A DNA stretch of 64,000 nt from Tenodera sinensis (Eukaryota > Arthropoda > Insecta > Mantodea > Mantidae): contig CM060969.1 of the NCBI GenBank assembly GCA_030765045.1, forward strand, positions 58,795,216 through 58,859,215, given 5' to 3'. The notes beneath the pieces are model-generated. The model saw nothing but the letters and a program-made list of their open reading frames with translations, made no database searches and had not been told where the DNA came from. The position numbers were made by a program, and so were the translations under genes. Positions 1 to 12,511 of this stretch are shown in pieces (position 1 is the stretch's first letter; every line of letters begins with the position of its first letter).

Positions 1-1258
<1,258 letters not shown>

Positions 1259-1268
1259 ATTCATATTG

Positions 1269-1271
<3 letters not shown>

Positions 1272-1305
<34 letters not shown>
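1272..1305. repeat. Short (CA)n microsatellite
   Basis: About 17 CA units directly follow the ~120-bp tandem repeat array. Confidence 0.95.
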
Positions 1306-1308
<3 letters not shown>

Positions 1309-1695
1309 TTGGATGTTTGTATATATGTAACTGTTAATCTCGAAAACCGCTTAACTGATCACCGCAAAATTCGGCACGTATATGTATTTTGTCATGGAGA
1401 AAGTTTTTATGGTAACAACTTTACTACACAATATATTACTTTCAAATAGTTTTCTATTCGCTTTTCCTTTACGGAGTACATTCATGTATCCTCTTTTCAT
1501 ACAATTATTCATACAATTTTCTATATGATTAAAACAGAAATACGTAGTCCATTCACATGACTTTATCAACCAGCTTTTCTTCCTGTAGTATTTGTTATTG
1601 TTCAACAGTGCTTTTGCTTACTGTCGTTTCGGTGTTCTAATAAAAAATAAAGAAATAGTTAAAAAAATAAAGTAATCACAATTGGTGTCAAGTGC

Positions 1696-2071
1696 GACGA
1701 AAAGCACGATATGGAACAGTTGATGAAACAAATATTAGCCAAAATGGACATAATCGGAAATGAAATGAAATTCGGAGTGCGATAGAGAAAACAAATAAGA
1801 ATGCCGAATTGGAAAAATGTAAACTCCGGAATAGAAAATATGGGAACAAAAATGGACAAATGGAAATAAAAATGGAAGCCAAATTGAAAATGTAAACTCC
1901 GAAAAGGAAAAGATGAAGACTGGAATATCCAATATGATGCTAGATGTATCGGAGAATACTAACGAGCGACTGGCCGGGGGTAAGGAAGCCATGAGAGAAC
2001 TCGACGGAAAGATGAAGGACCTTGGCCAACGTGTTAACGCCCTGGAGTCAATCGCAGCACCAAAGAACTGA
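1696..2071 (+). pseudogene. Coiled-coil ORF relic, retroelement ORF1/gag-like
   Basis: On the + strand a broken frame begins EKHDMEQLMKQILAKMD, hits an in-frame TAG after about 27 codons, and resumes downstream in a shifted frame ending LGQRVNALESIAAPKN and TGA at 2069-2071. The composition (K, E, M, N, L with heptad-like spacing) predicts a coiled coil. I know similar short coiled-coil N-termini from gag or ORF1 proteins of insect retroelements, but no diagnostic domain is visible. Beyond the stop lies GGGGGAGGCCTGCGTTCAGC (about 2128), which resembles insect LINE 3' ends. Broken by at least one stop and one frameshift. Confidence 0.4.
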
Positions 2072-2360
2072 ATTCCATAATGAAACAAATGCTCGACGAA
2101 AACCTCAAACTAGGTGGATAGCTATGGGGGAGGCCTGCGTTCAGCAGTAGACGTTTTACAGCGGAAATTATGGTGTTTATGAAATACTTGTATGTATTTC
2201 TACATCTCTTGTATCTCGGAAATGGCTCTTAACAATTGCGACAGAAACTTTTATTTAGTTAACGTTTTGCTTTTCAGGTTAATGTAAATAAGTATCTTCT
2301 GCAAAAAACAAGATTTCACAAAAACAGGGACGAAAAACGCCGAGCAAAGCTCGGTCGTAT

Positions 2361-2770
2361 TGTAACAAAACGACACAATCAGTCGTTACTTTTCTATCAC
2401 TTCTACCACAAATACAGTTTTCTTCTAGTCGTTAACATAGTCTACAGTCTTTCGGGCTATCACAACTTACGGTTTTTACTCCTCATAGCCTTGCTCAGTC
2501 CTCGTCTTTCTTCACTTCCCTTTTTCTCTTACCCTAATTACGATATAATCACTCACGACGTACCGACACGACGACACACACGCACAGCTGTCTCGCACTC
2601 ACTGATACACTGACCCATTCATGTCTATAACTCACCCCTAAAATTCACTGCTCTAGCCACCTTATATACTGGGGATGACATCGCACAGACCGTTCTCGAT
2701 TTCTACGCACACACACAAGCACACACGCACGCGCACCCACACCCCAGAACAACACCCCACACCAACGCAC
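2361..2770 (+). repeat. Solo-LTR family copy A, 3' truncated
   Basis: It begins TGTAACAAAACGACACAATC and shares the order of landmarks with the copies at 12512, 15616 and 43006: a CAGTTTTCTTCTAGTCGTTA block, TCACTCACG, CTGTCTCGCACTCACTGA, then CTTATATACTGGGGATGACA, a conserved TATA-like U3 core. It decays into a CA-rich tract around 2708-2770, and the GTCACA terminus of the family is missing. The family is recognised only by comparison within this window. Confidence 0.75.
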
Positions 2771-5487
2771 AGTTTCTGATTTGAATGAGGAAAACTTCAA
2801 TAAAGAGTGCAGAAAGCCACACCACATTATGCTGTGTGAATAAACTCAAATAATATTAGGCATCTAAAATACTTGTTATTTTCATTTTGTTAATATTATT
2901 TATTAAACTTTTCGTTCAGTAAATGGTAGAGAATACCACTCGTAAGATCGATAGTAACCGTAAAACATAGGGTGCACCTGGAATATTAGTTAAAATATAG
3001 AAGCGTTAGCCATTACGAGTAACAATTTATTTCAAACAACTTTCATTTTATTTTATTGCTGGAAAGTCAAAGATTTCCCTTGAGTGTTATGGTCACTCGT
3101 TAGTTATATTTTCCTGTTACTCCGCTACTGTGCACCGAATGTTTATTTGAAATTCTGCGAGCTAGTGAAAAGTAGTGCCATTCTGATAGTTTCAGTCCAA
3201 GAATGATTGGTTTATTAACGTTTTTATGGCAGCACAGATGAGTTTATGTTGAAAACTGCGCACAGAGTTCGGAGAGAAATGATGCATGGAATGACAGTGA
3301 TAGAGTTTTATGATCCAATCTTTTTAAAAGCATTTTTTATTCCGGTTTGTTTATATCCTGTGATATACTTGCAGAAGCATACAACTGCCTCGATATATGT
3401 ATAGTAATTACTCGTAGTTTCGACACGAGGTTGCCGTTTAAAGGAGATTTGTTCTTTAATTAACATTTCCAATTAAATCGCCTGAGGAATCAAGTAATCA
3501 TTTATATCCTGAGCGTTTCTAATTCCCGATTATAAATGTTACAGCTTCTATTAATACGGCAATTAGTAATGGAAAATATATCGGCCTAAAGAGCACAGAA
3601 TGGAAAATACAGATTAAAATGTTTGATTCTATATAAACTAAAAATGTATGACTGCGTGCTAACATGAAGAATCAACTGTGAAAGATACACGTGCTATTTC
3701 CGCCACAGAATGAACTGGGCATATTTTCCCTTCCCCAGTATCTGAGTCATCACACTATTCAATCTTTTGTTGCCATTACTCATTTACATTCTGTATGAGT
3801 TACAATGCAGTTCTTAGTTGGGAATATCTTAATCAGAATAGAACTTGAGGGAATTAAATAGGTTTAGTCCTAGAAATAACATGTTTAGTTCTTTCTAACA
3901 GTGGGTACACAGAACAAAAATATGCTACTATCAATACTTATACTTAAGGAGAGGAATTGTTGCATTAGACACAAAACTCAGGGTCACAGTTTTGAAGGTA
4001 TTTCGAATATCCCCCCCCCCCCCCAATGTATTTTCTTAGAAAGTTTACGGAAGGCGAGATAATGTGGAATGATTGTTGTAGCGGGTTTCGAACATGAAAT
4101 GGTGCTTTATAACTGGTCCCGTGTTAAGCCGTATTTTTATAACGGGTTTGAATTTATTGAGTTTATTTATGAATGGAATATTACCTTTCTCTTCCTTCTT
4201 ATATGATCCCCTATAGAAGCGCAACTTGTAAATTCGTAAAGATTTCCTGAAATGGTTCAAATTTAACTGCGGTGCTTACAGCCATGAGCCTATTTAGTCT
4301 TCAAAGACTCTGGCAATGTATCGATAGCGAATTTGTCATTTTGAATCACTGTTAACAAGCTTTATTATCTTTTGGTGGCATTTCACAGTTAAATATAGGT
4401 ATATATAACGTATCACAATTTTTCTATTCATGCCTAGATTCATTGTTGCTGTTGATATAACATGTGAAGAACGACTCAATGTCTCTGTTTTGCATTTGAT
4501 TATTAGGGCTTAGAAAGAAACTGCCTCACAGTCCAGCATTAAGAGCAGCCTGCTCACGGCCTTGCACTGATAGCAATGTGTTTAGCAAGTAGAACAAATG
4601 AAGGTTGCTCAAGCTATCCCGCGGTTCGCCCAGGCCTGAATAAGAGGGTGGAAAGAATAATTGCTTCCTGGCTGCTCAATTCATTTCGTCCTTACCAAAC
4701 AATGTCATTCAATTAATGGCATATAGCGAAAATGCAAGCATAAACAGGCAATAACAGATCATTAAATGAAAGATGAAACTAATCTGGCTGACTCCGGTTT
4801 CAAACTCAGATGCGATAAATACCTACTAAATTTCAGAGTTAAGACAAGTAGTTTTAGGAACATTTCTGTATCTTAAAAGTTCAAATGTAAAAGTTTCCGT
4901 TTTCTTTTATTTTCCCCAAATAACTGGGTTGGTTTAAAATATGAATTCCATGAATTACTTTTCTTGAAGCATTTTGATCTTCTGCGACATTGAATTCGTA
5001 ACAGACCAACACAGTTTATTTACTCCAGTAAAGGTTTTCGAGTTCATTAGAACATAAAAACTAAACCATTTATTTGTAAAACTATTTGTAATATTTTTCT
5101 TTGTGTTTAAACCTGTTTGGTCAAAAATGAACACCGGTCAGCCATCTTCAGGTTGGGTGGGTAAATTACACATAAGATGTTTAGTATAAAATTTATTTTC
5201 TACACGACGTAAAATAGCATTTATTAATTTTTGAGAATCTAAAGACCAATTAATAAATTCCTTTTAATGCTCTGATGTACAAAGATCTATTGAGTCATCC
5301 TTCCCAATCTTGATGATTAGTCATTTAGGACATACAATTTGGAATATCATTACATTCAATATATTATTAATAATTAGAACTAGGATTTTATGTAACATCA
5401 TTTAGCAAAATTTGTACATAAATATGTAGTGAAAAGCAGTGAAATATTTAGTAAAATATGTAGAATGGGGAAAATATGTAATATCAA
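2771..5487. other. AT-rich stretch with no recognised gene
   Basis: No convincing ORF or structured RNA. A C-homopolymer lies at about 4012-4024. At 5400-5487 the sequence has repeated AAATATGTA motifs, like those near hAT transposase 3' regions. Because the hAT coding relic lies just beyond the LINE at 5488-6413, this may be its displaced 3' flank. Confidence 0.5.
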
Positions 5488-6413
5488 TTTTTTTTTTTTT
5501 TTTTTAATGATTTATTGATCTTTCAGCGCATGTGCGTTCTACAGACCATTGTTGAAATACACATAACAATAAATAAAATATAATAAGTAACATTGAAATG
5601 AGGTAAACCCCATTGGGCCCCTCACTGACAGTATTAGTTGAAATTAAATCAGATCTTGCTGTGATAACTGGTCCAGTGGTAGACGACTCTTGATGCGTGT
5701 TAGAAAGCTGGATTTTCTGCCAAGAGAGTAGTGAATCGATCCAGGAACGTTCTTTAGATTGCTGTAAAACTGTTCGGCTTGTGAAGAAATGGACTGTTGA
5801 ATGGTACTGATTCCAGTTTCTCTGTGTAGTTGATTGTTTCTGACAAACCATGGCGCATTAGTTGAGATACGTAAGATTTTGTTTTGAAACGTTTGGATGC
5901 GTTTAATTTCTGTAGCACTGGCTCCTCCCCAAATTGGACAGGCATATAGTAAAAGCGGCCTTAAAAGAGTTGTGTAGAGTAGTATGCAGTTTTTTTAACT
6001 TAAGCGAAGATTTTTTGTTGAGAAGTGGATAAAGTTTTGTCAGTCTTATTTGGGCAAGTTTGAGTTTGTTACTTATATGTGGCTTCCACGTGAGTTTTCT
6101 ATCAAACAGTACACCAAGGTATTTCACCGTTTCTCTGTCACTTTTCCAGGGTATAGAATTTGTTGCTATCGTTACTGATGGTGGATATTCCGGTCTGCAT
6201 AATGTAAACACCATTGCTTCACATTTGTCATGGTTGAGAGAAATGCGCCAGTTGTCAAGCCAGGGTATGATTAAGTTTAAGGCCTCTTGAAGGCGATTTC
6301 TAGCGGTGTGTAAATTACGATGGGTTGCATAGATGGCAGTATCATCGGCATACATTGCTATTTGAGCTGTGGGCGTTGTAGGTATGTCAGAAGTGAACAA
6401 GTTGAACAGAATT
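5488..6413 (-). mobile_element. 5'-truncated Jockey-clade LINE with poly(A) tail
   Basis: The minus strand encodes the C-terminal half of a non-LTR reverse transcriptase. Visible are QIAMYADDTAIYAT with the catalytic YADD box, IPWLDNW, YLGVLFDRKLTWKPHI (thumb) and, after a frameshift near 5990-6000, LLYACPIWGGA. These are hallmarks of Jockey-like elements. The frame continues to LDQLSQQDLI and a stop near 5640, followed by a 3' UTR and an A-run (T at 5488-5506 on +). The upstream catalytic blocks and the endonuclease are absent. TATCAA lies on both sides (near 5481 and 6414), a possible short TSD. It sits between a hAT C-terminal relic and its likely 3' flank, so it probably inserted into that older hAT. 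Confidence 0.85.
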
Positions 6414-6499
6414 ATCAAATATTTAATTTCAACTTATTTTTTTTAGTTGCAACACTCGAATCATATCTACACATGTGTTTTAGCACAATGGACATTATT

Positions 6500-7021
6500 C
6501 ACTTTTGAATGTTTTCTGGAGTAATTGAAAGGCGTTTGTCACCGAGAATGTTCTTATAGACAGAAAGATATTTCCACGTCACATGATGTAATTGAGGCAA
6601 CTTTTAGGAAAGCAATTTTTCCTAGAGAAATGTCCTTGGCTGGATCAACATCATCTCCATTTAGAATTTTCAATTTACTAAATACAGTTGCACCAAGTTC
6701 TCCATACACAACATTTAGTTTTTCAATAGCATCCTCTATGACAGCAATATAATCTTGCATAGACAGTCCTGACGTTTCTAAACGTTTGATGTTTTCTGGA
6801 AGCCAGCCGAAGTTGCTCCAGATATCGGCAACTGAAGGGACCACTTTGGGATCACTAAAGGTAGCCTGGGATTCACAAATAGATACAACACTTTCAGGAT
6901 CAAAAGAATCAACATCTTGGAGTAAGCAGTGCCTGCCAGTGTTGCTACAATATTTTATCGTGTGGTTCTTGAGTCTCCAATAAACATAATTCATTAGTGA
7001 TATTATTGAAAGTATGACCAT
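6500..7021 (-). pseudogene. hAT transposase C-terminal relic (CGBP1-like)
   Basis: The minus strand reads ...IWSNFGWLPENIKRLETSG...MQDYIAVIEDAIEKLN...GATVFSKLK...SITSCDVEISF, then after a frameshift YKNILGDKRLSITPENIQK and a stop. This order (helical linker, SCDVExSF, YKNIL...R..TPEN) matches the hAT dimerisation region of the CGBP1-related transposase group. The N-terminal BED finger and catalytic core are not present here. Such proteins cut and paste DNA in the nucleus, and this relic cannot. Relics of the same group occur at 18498-19719 and 61185-62512. The LINE at 5488-6413 lies immediately downstream. Confidence 0.7.
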
Positions 7022-7335
7022 AATTTCTTTGTTTTATGCGGTAATATGCTTAAGTGATGCTCTTTCACGCAATAATTATTATACCGGGAAAGAAAGGATA
7101 AGTTGCTTTTGAAGTAAGTTGTAAACCATCAGCACAAGAGATAGTATCAATCATACATCCAAAACCGAAAACCATCAGACATATTTGAAATAGAGATCGT
7201 GGCTAAGTATTGGGCGATCGCAATGTGGTCAAGCCACGCACCGTGTGCATAACGCATGGTTGGTTTGCATTGCAGCGCATGGAGCGTGCATACATACGGT
7301 TCGTGGCCTCACCTTAAAGCGACCAGGCTGTAGAT
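7022..7335. other. Spacer between two hAT relics
   Basis: No ORF or repeat recognised. The last eight bases (7328-7335, CTGTAGAT) are the left target duplication of the next element. Confidence 0.5.
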
Positions 7336-8329
7336 CAGGGGAAGACAGGTAACGCTGCTGTGACGTCAGCTCACTCAGCTCACTTGCTCCCACCAAAAGC
7401 CAGTTGAACGTGTGACGTCGCAGCGGACAAGAGGAAATGGCATACGGGACATCGTAATTTTAATGCTGGCTGTTTCAATTACGGAATGGCCACAGGTTAT
7501 AAATAATTACATATTCTAGTTTATATGAACAGTAATGTTATTATGCCCATAGAACAGAAATTATAACTATTTTGCCTGAGCTAGAGGAGAGCTATACAGA
7601 GCAATTAGGTGGACATTTTCTGACATTCGCCGTTTCGCTTTTCTTTAACTAGTTAGGGCGTAATGTACGGCACATTTGTAACCGAAGACTGCATGTTAGA
7701 TTGTGATCTGACAATATGCTTCGGGATTTTGACTTAGAAAGGTTCATAACAGAAAAGAATTGTTCACACACGTACCTAGAACCAAACATACACAATATCC
7801 GTGCAACAAGAACATATACCCTCGGAAATCTGGTTTGAGGAACATTCTTATAACAATCAGCCAAGTCTTCCTTGTGTTTATATTTGATACCTGCTAGAAA
7901 CATTGTTAACATCCAATGAATACGTGGTTGCAAAGACCTGAAACGTAGTTGACAATGTTTCTACATCTTGAAGCCTGGTCTCAAATGGTGTGAAACACGG
8001 GGAACTGAACACAAACACAAAACCACTACACTCCACACTACACAACGTCAACAAGAACAAAATAAAAACAACATTCGCACTAACACCGTTAAGATCTCTC
8101 ATACAACAAATAAACACCCTCAGACTAGGCTGAAGAGGGTTCTCCCTAAACAGCCCGGGCAAGTTGTAAACATGCCCAAATAACATTTTTCACATTCATT
8201 CAGCTTCCTGCAAGTAGCGCCGCTGATCTAGGCAGCATAGCAATACACCGCTCTCACCTGACGTCACACGAATGTACAAGCTGGTTCTTCGTTTGAATAC
8301 GTCACATGGCCCGAAGTTGTCTTCCCCTG
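7336..8329 (-). mobile_element. hAT transposon, 994 bp, internally deleted, perfect 8-bp TSD
   Basis: The ends are CAGGGGAAGACA on the left and its reverse complement TGTCTTCCCCTG on the right. CTGTAGAT occurs exactly at 7328-7335 and again at 8330-8337. An 8-bp TSD with CAG-type terminal inverted repeats is the hAT signature. Inside, on the minus strand, is the C-terminal dimerisation domain of the transposase (7649-7933). The catalytic core is missing, so the copy is non-autonomous. GTGACGT motifs lie just inside both ends. Confidence 0.93.
7649..7933 (-). pseudogene. hAT dimerisation domain fragment
   Basis: Minus-strand frame of about 94 codons. FPRVYVLVARILCMFGSRYV, then CEQFFSVMNLSKSKSRSILS and DHNLTCSLRLQM, follow the hAT C-terminal pattern (F.S.Y.CEQ.FS.MN..K...R..L.D.HL...LR). 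In functional hAT transposases this region mediates oligomerisation. Residues CEQxFSxMN and the SKSRSxL block are intact. The upstream DDE core is absent and the start is arbitrary. It lies within the 7336-8329 element and in the orientation expected if the right TIR is the 5' end. Confidence 0.85.
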
Positions 8330-8337
8330 CTGTAGAT

Positions 8338-9145
8338 TAACGGCAGTAGCTCTTGCGCGTGAATTATTTTACCACCCAATAGGATGATAATCATTGTACG
8401 ACTGAAGCACTCTATCAAAGTGAAGTTAATAGCTGGACCATAGTGGTAAAGTGGCACGCTAATGAGTTGTGCCTTCCCAGACATCGCGCCACAAAATTAA
8501 CAGGCTCTGTCCGGGGATTAAATGCGGTGACGCAATTACTGGAATGCTAAAGACGACGCGGCGACCTCGGTAGCGTCACGGCGCCAGACTCAGAGGTCAG
8601 GATCTCTATTACTGCCTCATGCTATATGTAATAGGTTCAGATCACTCGAGAAACAAGCAGCATTACTTCTAGTGCAAGTAGCTCAGAAGATTGAAACAAA
8701 CTGTCGATTCCGTTGTAAACGATAATAGCATAAATGACACTGTCTAAGGAGTTATTGCTTTAATTATCTCTGCAACTAATATTTGTTAAACAGTCATGTG
8801 ACTTTCGCTTTTATTTTTTAGATATATATATTTAATATCTTATAGAGTAGGGTCAGGCCATTTCGCAGTATTTTACAAAAAGTAACGTTTTATTGTATTA
8901 ATCTAAGATGCACACTTGGAAACAAACTTTTTTGGTAATCACATAACTGACAAACATTTTAATAATCACATTTTTCTGAACAATGCAATTTTAACAGTGA
9001 TAAAGATATCGACAGCCCGCGCAGGCAGGGAAGTTAGCAATAGATAAGTTAATTTTGCAGTAGTGATAAGGTAATGTTGCAATGTCATATCATGTGGTCC
9101 CTATAGTACACAGTCGTCCTCGTCTTCGGAACCTAACCATCACGT
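8338..9145. other. No recognised gene; possible decayed tRNA-like SINE
   Basis: CGACCTCGGTAGCGTCACGG, followed by CAGAGGTCAGGATCTC (about 8560-8610), vaguely resembles tRNA-type A and B boxes, but the match is too weak to call. The rest is AT-rich without a convincing frame. Confidence 0.35.
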
Positions 9146-10084
9146 CAGGGTTGCCAATCTTTAAAAGTAAAATTATCGTACCAGCTACTCAAAATTATAG
9201 ATTTGGCTTCAAAATTATCGTACATCATAAACCAAATGATACAACAATAAAAATATCAGCATAACACTTATGAAAATGTAATAGATAGCATTGATATTTA
9301 TGACATCCACTTACAAGATTGATGACCTCAACCAGTATTACAACTTTAGCACTAATGCTTCTCGCACTATTCATCTGAAAGTTCATCTTCAACTGTTGCA
9401 GCATTATAACAAATTTATTATTGAGATAAACTGTAACATCTCGGTGACTTTTAGATTATCGGACCTACCACATTCTTTCATAAGCTGAGACAACAGAATA
9501 AGTCCATTTACCGCATCTCTCGCTAATCTGTTTCTAATTTTGGTTTTCATTAAACGCAGTTTAGAAGAAACTCTTTCACAAGAAATGTTTCTGTGGAGAA
9601 TGAAATCACTAATAATGCAAACTCCGCCAGTTCTTTGAAATCAGTGTTTACACCAAGGTGACACATGTGTTTAACAGCACTCCAGAAATTGTCAGGTTCA
9701 GGCATGTTCTTTATTTCACACGCAATATTACTTATTCCGAGTTTTCTCCATTGATCATCAAGTTTCTGAACAGTGCCGTCTTCATTGAGAATACCAAATC
9801 TGGATACATTGACAATAAGGATATAGGGTAGGAGGCTTAGTAGGATATGAAATGGTTGCCTTAGAGCGGTGGAGACAGGCTGTGAGGTCAAAAGTGGCGT
9901 CTCTATTTGTAATTAATTTCGTTTCGCTGGTATGACAAACCAGTGAAAATATTTCGCCGATATTGAACTATCATACATTCAAATTATCGTGTATCCCCAT
10001 AATTATCGTACGGCTTGGCAACCATTAGTGGAAACATTAAAATTATCGTATGCCCCCATAATTATCGTACGGGTTGGCAACATG
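9146..10084 (-). mobile_element. hAT transposon copy 1 of the CAGGGTTGCCAA family, with duplicated terminus
   Basis: The left end CAGGGTTGCCAATC matches the termini of the better-preserved copy at 31283-32162. The shared subterminal repeat AAAATTATCGTAC occurs on both sides. At the right end the block ATAATTATCGTACGG-TTGGCAAC is present twice (about 9999-10022 and 10058-10083), so the terminus looks tandemly duplicated. The interior carries a minus-strand transposase relic. The last bases of the right TIR are damaged. Flanks CATCACGT and TTTCACAT match at only 5 of 8 positions, so the TSD is not reliable. Confidence 0.8.
9430..9891 (-). pseudogene. hAT transposase C-terminal relic
   Basis: The minus strand encodes FGILNEDGTVQKLDDQWRKL, NMPEPDNFWSAVKHM and NTDFKELAEFALLVISF. 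After a frameshift come a CER-type motif and LMKTKIRNRLARDAVNGLIL. This matches the W..L....FP.L..LA...L..P.S....ER.FS..N.IKTK.RN.L layout of hAT C-termini. The homologous segment of the copy at 31283 reads NVSRSDNLNEEDTVQKIDDQ and TKVRYRLALDTVN, confirming a shared ancestor. Missing N-terminus and catalytic core; frameshifted. Confidence 0.75.
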
Positions 10085-10382
10085 TTTCACATATCACACA
10101 AGCAAATAACTGCATTTGTTTACTGTCTTTGGCATTTGTTATGATAAGGTGTTAAACAAAAAGAGCACTGTGTCCATGATGCATATCAACTGGTAACGCC
10201 GACCAGCGAGGAAATTAATAGTCTGAGATGTAGACAGATTTTTGTAACAAAATGCGCTGGTTCCTTAAGGTAAACAAATTCACTAGTACGTTTATATAAT
10301 TCTATACACCACGCATATTTACTTCGTGTTAATAAAGCATGCGTAACTACCTGCTAAGAAAACAGTGAAGCCTTTGAGCAGT

Positions 10383-11819
10383 GGGGCTAGGTAAATTGAG
10401 TCCATAATTAGTTGTTTACGGTTCTTTAAGTGGTAAGTTGAGTCCCAATCTTTTTAATCCATGCGGTAAATTGAGTCTACTATGGGTTGCTATACCGATC
10501 GCAACGCAGCGCTATGACGTCAGGGGATATTTATGTCTTGATGCACCAATGTAAAGTCAATAGACATACCTATCAGCGTACAGTAAGCAGGCATACCTTC
10601 TAGTGGTGTGAACAGATAGTGGATGGGCCAGTATGGAAGTGATGATTAGTGAGAAAAATAATACTTTTTATTGTTGATGGTTACAAGTTTCGCTTCCATA
10701 AGTCATACTCCATAAGTCCTGTAAGTGTTACATAAAATTAAGTGAAAATAACGCTATTGTAGATATTTCAGGTTCACAATCATGATAAACCAGAAGACAG
10801 TTTACATTGATGGCACGTTAAAAAGCTGTCCCAAGTTTCCTACACAATTGTTCACTATTCATGAATTAATAACTTATGTTTACGTGCCATTTGCATTCTT
10901 TCTGCTGCCAAATAAGGTGATTGATGCCTTTGTAAAGATGTTCCGTCATATTGTAACCCATTGTGAGATAATTGGCTTAACATTTTCACCAAAAGTGATT
11001 TTTATAGACTATGAAGCAAGTAACTATTCACAATGCTGCAACGCTTGTTTGGCCTTCAGTTGTAGTAAAAGGGTGTCATTTCCATTTAGGACAAAATTGA
11101 TGGCGCAAAATACAAACCCTAGGTCTATCAAAGGAACACAAATCAAACTCAGAGAAAGGTAAATTTTAAAAACATTTCTTTGGACTTCCCTTTTTAAACC
11201 CAGACGACGTAGAGGACTGCTTTGTCGAAGATCTAATGGCTACATAACCAGAAGACACAAAAATACAAGAGTTCTCTGACTACATCCTGGAGACATATGT
11301 ACATTGCCTCAGATTCAATGTTTCCCCCTGCTATTTGGGCTGATTATCACAATCGCGCAATTAATAGCTGTGAATCTTTCCATGCCAAATTAAGTGGCTT
11401 GTTTTACACTTCACACCCAAACATTTACAACTTCGATGACGTTTTGACCAGCATTCATTCAGATGTGTATGTTCAGTTACGTAGTACAGGGAAAAAAGAC
11501 AAAATACTGGAAAAAGAAACATTTTTGAGGGAGCAGATGGTAAAGTTTACTAATAAGGACCTACTGAGATTTGACTTTTTGAAAGGTGTCTCTTTTAAAT
11601 GTGTATCTGTATGACAAAAGTACTGCGAGTTGCACGTGCTAACGATTTTTTTAACCACACCAACCTGATAATTGGTTGCGCAGTTCCAAGTCTGCACAAA
11701 GTGAGAGAGGAAATTTTGTCACAATTACGGGTCGAGGGACTCAATTTACCCACCATAAATTTTTAGAACGGACTCAATTTACCTTGTAATATTCAAAAGG
11801 GACTCAATTTACCATCCCC
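10383..11819 (+). mobile_element. Mutator-like element (MULE), 1,437 bp, with triplicated subterminal motif
   Basis: The left end is GGGGCTAGGTAAATTGAGTC and the right end, reverse complemented, is GGGGATGGTAAATTGAGTCC. The motif GGTAAATTGAGTCC recurs three times inside the left end (near 10390, 10432, 10464) and three times inverted inside the right end (near 11735, 11771, 11801). Flanks TTGAGCAGT (10374-10382) and GTGAGCAGG (11820-11828) match at 7 of 9 positions, as expected for an aged 9-bp MULE TSD. It encloses a broken MULE transposase on the same strand. Short TIR plus 9-bp TSD plus this transposase support the assignment. Confidence 0.87.
10782..11614 (+). pseudogene. MULE transposase relic
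   Basis: The + strand starts near YIDGTLKSCPKFPTQLFTIH, which carries the first catalytic Asp in the YIDGTFKSCP context. LTFSPKVIFIDYEA has the second acidic position. After stops and a frameshift (11160-11297) come LNPDDVEDCFVEDLM and YIASDSMFPPAIWADYHN, then INSCESFHAKLSGLFYTSHP with the Glu of the CESFH motif. I recognise this order from MULE transposases common in arthropod genomes. It retains only part of the usual several-hundred-residue protein, with in-frame stops (for example the TAA after EDLMAT), so it is dead. Confidence 0.83.
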
Positions 11820-11828
11820 GTGAGCAGG

Positions 11829-12180
11829 CTTGTAGCACACTCTTAAAAGTGTGCTGCGAAATTGCCTATACTGCAAAAAATCTTACTTTACCGTACCATT
11901 TATACACAAATGATTATTTTATCCACTGTACCGTAACCATGATTAATTAGTCCCTAAGACTTCAGATTGTGCAATATGGGTTTGATTAAAGCAAAAGCGA
12001 AAACAAAGCTCTGCTGTTTACATCATATCGTTAGGTTTAATAAGCCCCAAAGTTAAAAAGGAAAGGGGGAGGAAAAGCGGAGATAAAGGAAACAAGGAAA
12101 CCTATGTTTAAAGACGCCTTGTAGATTTTGTATTACCCTCCCCATATGGAGAATTGACACCCCTTTGGACTTAAAGCCAG
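11829..12180. other. No recognised feature
   Basis: AT-rich, with no supported ORF or repeat apart from its neighbours. Confidence 0.4.
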
Positions 12181-12275
12181 TGCCCGGAGAAAACCCGCCC
12201 AGGCGCCGCTTCATCCACCATGAATACCAAATTGCGGGTCTCTGTGATAGAACTTGGACCACCTAGGTGGTAGGC
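12181..12275 (-). repeat. SINE-B family, truncated copy
   Basis: On the minus strand GGTATTCATGGTGGATGAAG then CGGGTTTTCTCCGGGCA matches the body of the fuller copy at 26466-26712 (GGTATTCGTGGTGGACGAAG, CGGGTTTTCTCCGGGTGC). The B-box region is degenerate. Only the central 95 bp survives. Confidence 0.7.
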
Positions 12276-12511
12276 GAACGGTGCATCACAGCTCAACTTT
12301 GGAAAACTTAAAACGACTATTTCGGAAACATTGGTGCTTTAAAACATTTTAGACTAAGTTTTATATTTGAATAGATTCTACAGTATTTCTTCAGTCGGTT
12401 TTAGTGCGCTTTATTTATGGTCTAAGGTATAAAAATACGAAACGAATGAAGATCATTGATAACTATTTCAAGATATACATTCTATTTGTAATGAATATAT
12501 CTTAAGCATAT

